From Pontibacter russatus (GTDB lineage: Bacteria; Bacteroidota; Bacteroidia; Cytophagales; Hymenobacteraceae), in assembly GCF_009931655.1 (NCBI RefSeq), contig NZ_CP047984.1:2497001-2561000 (forward strand): 64,000 bases of DNA, written 5' to 3'. Position numbers and translations under genes: made by a program. Each line of letters starts with the position of its first letter. Position 1 is the stretch's first letter. The notes under the pieces were generated by a model, which had not been told where the DNA came from, made no database searches, and was given only the letters and a program-made list of their open reading frames with translations. Below, one piece after another: positions 53,102-60,515 of this stretch.

Positions 53102-53539
53102 ATGCCAAAAGACACCATTACCCCAGACGACGAGAAGCAGATTATGGCCGCCATTGCCGAGGCGGAACAGAACACGTCGGGGGAGATTCGGGTGCATGTG
53201 GAAAGCAACTGTGAGGGAGATGTGCTGGACCGGGCCACGGAGGTTTTCGCGGACCTGCATATGCACCAGACCAAACTGCGCAACGGCGTGCTGTTTTACG
53301 TGGCCCTCGACGACCACCAGTTCGCAGTGCTGGGCGACGCGGGCATCAACGCCATTGTGCCCGAGCGTTACTGGGAGGACATCACCGCTGAGGTCATCAG
53401 GCATTTCAAACAGGGAAAGTACGCCGAGGGCCTGGCAACGGGCATCCGGATGGCTGGTGAGCAACTGAAAACGCACTTCCCCTACAACCCGGCAGGAGAC
53501 ACCAACGAACTGAGAGACGACATCTCGTTCGGCGATTAA
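53102..53539 (+). CDS. TPM-domain protein (soluble)
   Basis: The 145-residue protein has no signal peptide and one TPM (phosphatase-like, YgcG/Psb32) domain. Typical segments are ITPDDEKQIMAAIAEAEQNTSGEIRVHV, NGVLFYVALDDHQFAVLGDAGI and YAEGLATGIRMAGEQL. In Bacteroidota this short form regularly sits between lemA and a longer exported TPM protein. The domain fold is known from Psb32/YgcG, but a common activity is not established. It is followed after nine bases by the exported TPM gene. Confidence 0.88.
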   Translation: MPKDTITPDDEKQIMAAIAEAEQNTSGEIRVHVESNCEGDVLDRATEVFADLHMHQTKLRNGVLFYVALDDHQFAVLGDAGINAIVPERYWEDITAEVIRHFKQGKYAEGLATGIRMAGEQLKTHFPYNPAGDTNELRDDISFGD

Positions 53540-53548
53540 AACCTTTCT

Positions 53549-54334
53549 ATGAAGCACCTCTTTCTATTTCTGCTCCTTTTTCCCTTTTGCCTCACGGCTT
53601 TAGCCCAGGACGGTGATTTTCCGCCGCGGCCTGACCCGCCGCGCCTCGTCAACGATATGGCGGACATGCTGAGCGCTGAGGAGGAGCAGGCGCTGGAGCA
53701 GAAACTGGTCAACTACTACGACACCACCTCCACCCAGATTGCCATCGTCACCATCACCTCCATCGGGGGCTACGACGCGAACCAGTATGCCGCTGAACTG
53801 GGCGAGCGCTGGGGCGTGGGCAGCAGCGAAAACGACAACGGCCTGATTATACTGGTGGCGAAAGACGAGCGCCGCGTGGCTATCCAGACGGGATACGGGA
53901 TGGAGGCCTATATACCTGACGCACTCGCCAAGCGCATCACGGAAAACACGCTGAAGCCGAACTTCCAGCAGGGCGCGTATTACAAGGGTCTAAACGATGC
54001 CACCAACCTGATCATCGGGCTTGCCAGCGGCGCCTACCAGGCTGACCCTACCGCCCAGGGCGGCGAAGGTGAGGGTGGCCCGTCCTGGCTGTTCATCATC
54101 ATAATCGTCATCCTGGTTGTCTTCCTGTTTTCGAGGAGGGGAGGCGGTGGCCGGGGCGGCAGGAGATATTCCCGCACGTTCGGGGGGCCGGTCTTCATTC
54201 CCGGCGGGTTCGGCTCTTTCCGCACGGGCGGCGGCATGTTTGGCGGCGGCATGTTTGGCGGCGGCGGAGGCGGCGGCTTTGGAGGCTTCGGCGGCGGCTC
54301 CTTCGGAGGCGGTGGCGCCAGCAGCAGTTGGTAG
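53549..54334 (+). CDS. TPM-domain membrane protein with Gly-rich tail
   Basis: The 261-residue protein has a signal peptide (LFLFLLLFPFCLTALAQ) and an exported TPM domain (about 30-165: LVNDMADMLSAEEEQALEQKL, GLIILVAKDERRVAIQTGYG, ALAKRITENTLKPNFQQGAYY). One membrane helix (about 178-194, LFIIIIVILVVFLFSRR) and a Gly-rich Arg-containing tail ending GGASSSW follow. This is the YgcG/Psb32 layout. With LemA it probably forms an inner-membrane complex. A very strong terminator follows. Confidence 0.9.
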   Translation: MKHLFLFLLLFPFCLTALAQDGDFPPRPDPPRLVNDMADMLSAEEEQALEQKLVNYYDTTSTQIAIVTITSIGGYDANQYAAELGERWGVGSSENDNGLIILVAKDERRVAIQTGYGMEAYIPDALAKRITENTLKPNFQQGAYYKGLNDATNLIIGLASGAYQADPTAQGGEGEGGPSWLFIIIIVILVVFLFSRRGGGGRGGRRYSRTFGGPVFIPGGFGSFRTGGGMFGGGMFGGGGGGGFGGFGGGSFGGGGASSSW

Positions 54335-54349
54335 TACCAGTGCCTGGCG

Positions 54350-54402
54350 AACGGCAGCGGGGGCGGCATGAAAGAAAATCATGCCGCCCCCGCTGCCGTT
54401 TT
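54350..54402. terminator. Strong bidirectional terminator
   Basis: AACGGCAGCGGGGGCGGCATG (54350-54370) pairs perfectly with CATGCCGCCCCCGCTGCCGTT (54380-54400) around a nine-base loop, with TTTT after it on the plus strand. It serves the TPM operon and probably also the convergent gene at 54420. Confidence 0.9.
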
Positions 54403-54419
54403 CGCTGCCCGATAGATTC

Positions 54420-55019
54420 CTATATACCGCCCACGGCTGCAAAAGACAGAATACCCAATACAACCGCACCCACGCCGAAGCCCGCGGCCGCCCTGCCTGC
54501 TTTGCGGCGGTGGGCCTGCCTTTGGTAAGCCTCCTGGTAAACAGTGTCTTTCATCAGGTAGCGGTTCGGGTTCTGGTCAGAGGCTGTGTTGGGGGGCACG
54601 GCCGATAGTACAGACCCAGTCGCCAGCCCTGCCACCGGATGCAGGACAGTGGAGCCCAGGGTAGTCCAGAAAACGCCTTTTGCCTTGTAGTAACTTTTGG
54701 CGTCGAGTTTTGCCTGCAGCGCCAGCAGGCGGAGGTTGTCGGGGCTGCTCACGCCCTCTTTATATACAAGTTCGGGAGCGTCCGCCGGTTCAGCCCAGTA
54801 CCTTCGCCTTGCCTCCTCGGTCTCCTCGCGGGGCATGGCATAGGCAATCTCACCAGTATTGCCCGGGTGCCGGTACTGTGCTGTGTCAGCGCTTTCCTGC
54901 GCCGTTCTCCCCACGGTATCCTTCCCGCTGTTCTGCCCAACACTGATGTCCTGCGCCCATCCTGCTGTGCAAAGCAGACATAAGACCAGCGCCAGCGCCT
55001 TTCTTGCAATTCCCGCCAT
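54420..55019 (-). CDS. Exported hypothetical protein
   Basis: The 199-residue protein has a signal peptide (ALALVLCLLCTAGWAQ) and a polar middle (about 25-110). Two C-terminal hydrophobic stretches (TTLGSTVLHPVAGLATGSVLS and AAGFGVGAVVLGILSFAAVG) flank a basic segment (QRQAHRRKAGR). I do not recognise a family. The hydrophobic ends suggest it may be membrane-attached. It is convergent with the TPM operon. Confidence 0.65.
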   Translation of the reverse strand: MAGIARKALALVLCLLCTAGWAQDISVGQNSGKDTVGRTAQESADTAQYRHPGNTGEIAYAMPREETEEARRRYWAEPADAPELVYKEGVSSPDNLRLLALQAKLDAKSYYKAKGVFWTTLGSTVLHPVAGLATGSVLSAVPPNTASDQNPNRYLMKDTVYQEAYQRQAHRRKAGRAAAGFGVGAVVLGILSFAAVGGI

Positions 55020-55285
55020 ATACTTTATATATAAAATGATGCTCAGGCTGTTGCTCCGCTGGCAGGCTGCAGTTTCAAAACCGGCGCAGCAGCAGAGATA
55101 GGTATATATGAATTCAGCTATACGAAAAGCTACGGTCTTTGTTTATTTTTATTTTATCTGATAATGCTGCAAGCAAAATAATTTATTAGGTTGTTCCTGT
55201 TGCGGGCGCGTAATCATTTCAGCATTTTTGGCGTTATAGGAACTTTGAAGCTTCCAAGCCTCTTTAGAAGCAGAGGACTCAACAC

Positions 55286-57934
55286 ATGAAAATATTCGGA
55301 GACAGCACTAAATCGAAAGTGATTGTCGGCTTTGTGCTGGCACTGGGCATTGTGCTGGCCGCCATCAACCTGACCTATACCAGTTTCACCAAACTGCTCG
55401 GCTCCGTAGATGTGCTTTCCCGCCCGAACAGGAAGCTGGCAGAGATGCAGTACACGCTGGCCACCATCTCCACCGCCGAGAGTTCCATCAGGGCGTACAC
55501 GCTGACGATGCAGGAAGACCACTTCCGGAATTACCTGGCCCACCTCGATACCATTGAAAACCAGATAGACTCGCTGCAGTTCCTGATGCAGCACACCCCG
55601 CAGGAACTGGCCCAGCTGGATTCCATATCGTCGCTCTTGCAGGACAAGCAGAAAAGCCTGGAGCAGTACGTTGCCTTGAAGAAGGAGCAGCAATCGCTTG
55701 ATTACTCAGACAAGGCCATGCGCCAGATTGCCTCCACCGTAGAGGAGCAACCGCTGGCCACCACCATCAAGCAGCATACCACCACCACCATCTCCGACAG
55801 GCTCACGCTGAACACAGGAGAGACGGCAGAAGACAGCATCCAGCAACTGCAGCGGGAGTATGAGGTATATAAAGAGCCCAAGCGGGGCTTCCTGAGCAAA
55901 ATTTTCTCCCGGAAGGAGAAGAAAGAAGAAAAGATGCTGCCGCCGCCCAAAGTAATCGTGCCGCAGCTTAACGTGACACAGGAAATAAGAATAGACACCA
56001 ACGCCACCGCCACGCCTGTGGCACCGCTGGCGAAAGTGCGCCGCATCCTCCATAACGTGCAGCGCGAGTCTGACCGCAAGAAGGAACAGCTGCAGGCCAA
56101 GGAACTGGCCCTGCTGCAGCAGGACAAGCACATCATGGACCAGGTGCGCGACATGATGTACCGGCTGGAGCGCAACGAGCAGGAGCAGATACAACAGAAA
56201 TCGCAGCAGGCGCGGGCCGTGGCAAAGGAAACCTCCATGGTGCTGCTCCTGATAGGCGTGCTCGGGCTCGGGGCCGGCGTGGCGTTTATACTGGTGATTC
56301 TGCGCGACATTACCCGCAGCAACAACTACAAGGCCCGGCTCATATATGCCCAGAAGGAAGCCATACAGTTAGCCCGCGCCAAAGAGGCCTTTGTGGCGAA
56401 CATGAGCCATGAGATGCGCACGCCCCTGAACGTGATTCTGGGCTTCTCGCAGCAACTGCGCCACACGCCCCTGCTGCCGCAGCAACAAGAGCACCTGGAG
56501 GCTGTGAACGGCGCAGGCGAGCACCTGCTGCACATCGTCAACGATGTGCTGGACCTTTCGAAGATAGAAGCGGGCAAGCTGCACATCAGCCATACCGTAT
56601 TCAGCCTGAAGCAGTTGCTGAAGCAGCTGGAACACGCCTTCGCGCTGAAAGCCTCCACTAAACGCATCCATTTCCTGACACGCACAGACGAGACCATTCC
56701 GGATGTGCTGCAGGGAGACGCCCTTCGCCTGAAGCAGGTGCTTTTCAACCTCGTGGACAATGCCATCAAGTTTACGCATGAGGGGCAGGTGCTGGTGAGC
56801 GTGCGCCTTAAAACCATCCGGCGCACCCGCGTGGTGGTGAGCATCGCCGTGTCCGATACCGGCATCGGCATTCCGGAAGAGCGCATACAGCATGTGTTTG
56901 GGGAGTTTAACCAAGCCGACAGTTCTATCCTCCGGAAATACGGCGGCACCGGTTTGGGCCTTTCCATCAGCAAGAAGCTGGTGGAGATGCAGGGCGGGAC
57001 GCTGTCGGTACAAAGCGTGCATGGGCAGGGCACTACCTTTACCTCGGTGCTGCCACTGCAGGTGGCAAAAGGCGAGTTGCCGGTGCCTGCTGACACCGTC
57101 GCTCCATTAGCAGCCACCTTCCAGGGCGTTAGAGTGTTGGTGATTGATGATGATGCCTACAGCCGTAAACTCTGCGATCTTATCCTGTCGAGATGGGGCA
57201 TGAAGGTGCACCTGGCGAACGACGGCATGGAGGCCATCGAGCAAGTGCGCAGCCATCGGTTCGACGTGGTGCTGACCGACATACAGTTGCCAGGCATGAG
57301 TGGAAAAACGGTGGCCCGCAATATCCGCAAGCACGACAAAGAGGTGCCGATACTGGCGCTGACGGCAAATATCCTGAGCAACGAGGAAGACTTTTTCAAG
57401 AACTCCGCCATTTCCGGGCACCTGCTGAAGCCCTTTACGGAGCAGGAGTTGCACCAGAAACTGGCCGAAGCCTTGCCGGGCACACTGGTTGCAGCCGAGG
57501 CAGAAGAGCCGCAGCCAACTGTAGCGGGCGCAGCGCCCGCGCTTTTGCTTTCTCCTCCCGCAGCAGCAGAGCGGCTGTATGACCTGAGTGAGATGCGCCT
57601 TTTCACGGGGCCTGATGAAGAAACACTGGCTGCCGTGCTCGAGGTATTGCTGGCAGACCAGCACCGGAACCTGCAGGAACTGACCTCTGCCGCCAGGCAG
57701 GAGCAGTGGCCAAAGGCTGCAGGCGTAGCCCACAAGATGCTGACGGCCTTTAAGCACCTGAAGGCGCACAGCGTGACGCCGGACCTGCTGAAACTGGAGC
57801 AGGTGCTGCACACCGGTAAAGTGGAGCAGGGGGACTTAGCGGAGGTGGTAGCCCGCGCGGCTCGGAACACACAACAGGTGCTGGCCGCACTGCAGGAGGA
57901 AACAGAAGCGCTGCGTGCAGTGCCTCAGCTTTAG
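55286..57934 (+). CDS. Hybrid sensor histidine kinase with receiver and Hpt domains
   Basis: The 882-residue protein has two membrane helices (about 10-30 and 312-335) around a long, mostly helical sensor region with polar coiled coil. The kinase H-box is ANMSHEMRTPLN (His375). HATPase motifs are NLVDNAIKF, DTGIGIP and GGTGLGLSIS. A receiver domain has Asp665 in LTDIQLPG, and a C-terminal Hpt-like domain has His816 in GVAHKM. Phosphate could pass His-Asp-His within one chain. The gene converges directly with the sigma-54 regulator gene, whose stop lies at the next base. The signal sensed is unknown. Confidence 0.93.
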   Translation: MKIFGDSTKSKVIVGFVLALGIVLAAINLTYTSFTKLLGSVDVLSRPNRKLAEMQYTLATISTAESSIRAYTLTMQEDHFRNYLAHLDTIENQIDSLQFLMQHTPQELAQLDSISSLLQDKQKSLEQYVALKKEQQSLDYSDKAMRQIASTVEEQPLATTIKQHTTTTISDRLTLNTGETAEDSIQQLQREYEVYKEPKRGFLSKIFSRKEKKEEKMLPPPKVIVPQLNVTQEIRIDTNATATPVAPLAKVRRILHNVQRESDRKKEQLQAKELALLQQDKHIMDQVRDMMYRLERNEQEQIQQKSQQARAVAKETSMVLLLIGVLGLGAGVAFILVILRDITRSNNYKARLIYAQKEAIQLARAKEAFVANMSHEMRTPLNVILGFSQQLRHTPLLPQQQEHLEAVNGAGEHLLHIVNDVLDLSKIEAGKLHISHTVFSLKQLLKQLEHAFALKASTKRIHFLTRTDETIPDVLQGDALRLKQVLFNLVDNAIKFTHEGQVLVSVRLKTIRRTRVVVSIAVSDTGIGIPEERIQHVFGEFNQADSSILRKYGGTGLGLSISKKLVEMQGGTLSVQSVHGQGTTFTSVLPLQVAKGELPVPADTVAPLAATFQGVRVLVIDDDAYSRKLCDLILSRWGMKVHLANDGMEAIEQVRSHRFDVVLTDIQLPGMSGKTVARNIRKHDKEVPILALTANILSNEEDFFKNSAISGHLLKPFTEQELHQKLAEALPGTLVAAEAEEPQPTVAGAAPALLLSPPAAAERLYDLSEMRLFTGPDEETLAAVLEVLLADQHRNLQELTSAARQEQWPKAAGVAHKMLTAFKHLKAHSVTPDLLKLEQVLHTGKVEQGDLAEVVARAARNTQQVLAALQEETEALRAVPQL

Positions 57935-59323
57935 CTAAGCCTCGATATCGTACAGCTTCAGTTTGTTGTAAAGCGTTTTGCGGTCGATGTTGAGCAGGCG
58001 CGCTGCTTTCGACTTGTTGTATTTCACGCGCTCCAGCATCTGCAGTATCATCTCCTTCTCGTTGCGCTCGTTGATGCTCTTCAAATCCGTATCATATGCA
58101 TCTATACCGGCATATGCGGCAGTCACTCCGTTTACCCTGGCGGGCTCGGTAAGGGCAGGTGTGAACGTCACAATCTCAGCGGGGAAGTCCTGTGTGGTAA
58201 TTAAATTGCCTTTGGCCAGCAGCACCGCCCGCTTCACCACATTCTTCAACTCGCGCAGGTTGCCGGGCCAGGTATAGGTCAGCAGCACCTCTTCCGCCGC
58301 CTCGTCAAATCCCGCCACGTTCCTGTCCATCTCCTGGTTAGCCTGCTGCATGAAGTGGTTGGCAAACAGGAGCACGTCATCATCGCGCTCGCGCAGCGGC
58401 GGCACGTTTATCTTAAACTCGTTCAGGCGGTGGTACAGGTCCTCTCGAAACTGCCCGTTGGCCACGGCCTGCTGCAGGTCCTCGTTGGTGGCTGCCAGCA
58501 CCCGCACGTCCACGTCTGTGTCGGTGGTGCTGCCTATCTTCCGCACCTTGCGCTCCTGCAGCGCGCGCAGCAGTTTCACCTGCACCTCGTAAGGCAGGTT
58601 GCCAATCTCATCCAAAAAAATGGTGCCGCCTTCGGCTGCCTCAAATTGTCCCTGCGTGTCTTTCATGGCCCCGGTAAAGGCCCCCTTCAGGTAACCGAAC
58701 AGTTCGCTCCCGGCCAGTTCACGGGAAAGCGCGCCGCAATCTATCGCCACAAAAGGCATGTGCTGCCGTTTGCTGCGCTCATGGATCATGCGGGCCACGT
58801 ACTCCTTGCCGGTGCCGCTCTCGCCTTCTATGATCACAGAGAGGTAGGTAGGGGCAACCAGGGATATAAACTCTTCTATATGGGCCGCCTCGCGGCTTTT
58901 GCCCATCACAAACCTGGGGAGGCGGGTTGCTGCTTCCGGCGCTGCATCTGCACTGTCTTCGGTTTTCTTGTGGAGGGCGTTCTGTATCACCAGCAGGGTC
59001 TCGTCCGGGTTGATGGGCTTGGTGATGTACTCAAAGGCCCCCATCTTGATTGCCCGCACGGCGGTGCGGATGTCGGCGTAGTGCGTCATCAGGATAACGG
59101 GTACGTCCTCCGCCAGCACCTTTATCTGGGGCAGCAGTTCCAGCCCATCCTTGTCAGGCAGCCGGAAATCCGTCAGCACCAGGTTAAAAGAAGACGACTT
59201 GAGCAAACGCAGCCCATCATTGGCTGTAAAAGCAGTTTCCACTTCATACTGCTGCCTTTGCAGAAAGGCCTTCAGCATCATGCAGAACGAGGGGTCATCA
59301 TCAATTAATAATATCTTAGGCAT
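57935..59323 (-). CDS. Sigma-54-dependent response regulator (NtrC family)
   Basis: The 462-residue protein has an N-terminal receiver domain with Asp52 (LTDFRLP) and an AAA+ domain with Walker A GESGTGKE. The sigma-54 contact loop GAFTGA is intact and the Walker B-like GGTIFLDEIGNLP is present. The C-terminal Fis-type helix-turn-helix includes NKSKAARLLNIDRKTLYNKLK. It should activate sigma-54 promoters when phosphorylated. The facing hybrid kinase gene is the obvious partner candidate, but the two are not co-transcribed. A TATCTTTG box lies about 60 bases upstream. Confidence 0.95.
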   Translation of the reverse strand: MPKILLIDDDPSFCMMLKAFLQRQQYEVETAFTANDGLRLLKSSSFNLVLTDFRLPDKDGLELLPQIKVLAEDVPVILMTHYADIRTAVRAIKMGAFEYITKPINPDETLLVIQNALHKKTEDSADAAPEAATRLPRFVMGKSREAAHIEEFISLVAPTYLSVIIEGESGTGKEYVARMIHERSKRQHMPFVAIDCGALSRELAGSELFGYLKGAFTGAMKDTQGQFEAAEGGTIFLDEIGNLPYEVQVKLLRALQERKVRKIGSTTDTDVDVRVLAATNEDLQQAVANGQFREDLYHRLNEFKINVPPLRERDDDVLLFANHFMQQANQEMDRNVAGFDEAAEEVLLTYTWPGNLRELKNVVKRAVLLAKGNLITTQDFPAEIVTFTPALTEPARVNGVTAAYAGIDAYDTDLKSINERNEKEMILQMLERVKYNKSKAARLLNIDRKTLYNKLKLYDIEA

Positions 59324-59382
59324 AAATTTGTGTAACTAAAGTACCGCCATGTCACGTAGCGGCAAAAGCACTTAAGTAACGA

Positions 59383-59390
59383 CAAAGATA
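59383..59390 (-). promoter_or_regulatory. -7 promoter box of the sigma-54 regulator gene
   Basis: TATCTTTG on the minus strand lies 59 bases upstream of the ATG at 59323. No TTG at 17-23 bases was found. Confidence 0.5.
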
Positions 59391-59484
59391 CACCGATTGT
59401 TCTACACTTGCCCGCTACTTATTTATCTGCTGCCTGCGGCGGCGGTATAATGCGGCGCCGGAACGGCTGCCACGGGCCCTATAA

Positions 59485-59514
59485 ACAAAAAAAGCCTCCG
59501 CGCCAACGGAAGCT
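59485..59514 (-). terminator. Terminator-like hairpin
   Basis: On the minus strand AAGCTTCCG pairs with CGGAGGCTT (one bulge) and is followed by TTTTTTTG. The nearest upstream minus-strand gene ends 340 bases away at 59853, so it may end that message or a separate small RNA. Confidence 0.55.
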
Positions 59515-59852
59515 TCCCCTCTGAAAAAATATCTGCGCCAACAGAAAACCTCTCACTAATAACCTATGAGTAAAAGGACAAAAGTATCAAGATGCAAGAC
59601 TTTCTATGCTATATAGTATTGATTTTCAGGCAGCTTATATATATGGTGATTTTATGGCTATAGTGCAAGTTAATTTTGTCCGGGAACTTAACTGATGTTA
59701 CGCAAGCTTCATTTTGTCATCCTCTGAAGGAAGCGCATATATGGCGCTCGCACCATATACGCAGAGACTTTTAAACCGGTCCCTTTTACCTTCGCCGCCA
59801 CTTTTGTGCCTGCAGCTGCCAATGCGTCAAGTTTTCCCTTTTTCCGGTTTCG

Positions 59853-60227
59853 TTAGTTGTGCGCACTATGGTTTTCCGTGGGCTGCACTGTATTCCCCTC
59901 TCCGTCGAAACGGGCAATAGCCCGCATCTGATCAGGATTGGTGAAATATATTTCATATATGGCTCCGGCCTGCGCGTCTGCCGCACCGGTTGTCACCAGA
60001 TACACCTCCCTTACTTTCCAGACTGTCAACACGTCACTTTTCAGGGCTTTCCGAACCCCGGCAGGCAGTTCCTTTTCCAGGATTTGCCGCCTCTCCGCAT
60101 CCGGCCGCGCCTGCTCTGCCACTGCCGGCTGCTGCGTTGAGGAGGAATTAATGAGCTGGGCTTTGGCTTCCGTAAAAAATAATCCCAGACCAATAACCGC
60201 AATTACCAGAACACCCGTTTTTTTCAT
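59853..60227 (-). CDS. Exported hypothetical protein
   Basis: The 124-residue protein has a signal peptide (TGVLVIAVIGLGLFFTEAKA) and a soluble domain with ELPAGVRKALKSDVLTVWKVREVYLV and GAIYEIYFTNPDQMRAIARFDGEG. The pattern suggests a small BLIP- or PepSY-like periplasmic alpha/beta domain, but no family is claimed. It is divergent from polA. Confidence 0.7.
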   Translation of the reverse strand: MKKTGVLVIAVIGLGLFFTEAKAQLINSSSTQQPAVAEQARPDAERRQILEKELPAGVRKALKSDVLTVWKVREVYLVTTGAADAQAGAIYEIYFTNPDQMRAIARFDGEGNTVQPTENHSAHN

Positions 60228-60515
60228 TCCCTCTTTTCAGGTTTTTCAAATTTATATGCTGCCGATCCGGCAAGAGATAATTATGCCAGAAACCTCCTTT
60301 CATATATAACCTTTTAAAACACAGCACTATACAACCGAAGCACATCACTTAAACCGCCACAAAGAAGGTTATGCTTGTGGAAACTTTCTACACGTTGTGG
60401 CAGCTGGCAACACAATGTGCAACGGGTGTAGCTGCACTACGCGGGCTCGCCTTTTCCATACAGCCCCTGCCCCCGCACCTGCTCCTGTTGCTGAAAAATT
60501 ACCTATCTTTATACC
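60228..60515. other. Intergenic region before polA
   Basis: The 288-base gap separates the divergent hypothetical and polA genes. A TATCTTTA box (60504-60511) ends four bases before the polA ATG. Nothing else was recognised. Confidence 0.45.

Larger units (their letters stand above)
59324..59852. other. Long intergenic region with promoter and hairpin
   Basis: The 529-base gap holds the regulator's promoter box, a terminator-like hairpin (59485-59514), a possible minus-strand -7 box (TACTTTTG at 59579-59586) and several TATATA sites near 59612, 59638 and 59738. No protein gene was recognised. The last two sites and the hairpin could bound a small RNA of about 90 bases (see findings). Confidence 0.45.

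Noticed and set aside
60397..60422. Sigma-54 promoter (GG-N10-GC) upstream of polA
   Set aside because: The GG and GC doublets are 11 bases apart rather than 10 and the surrounding consensus is poor.
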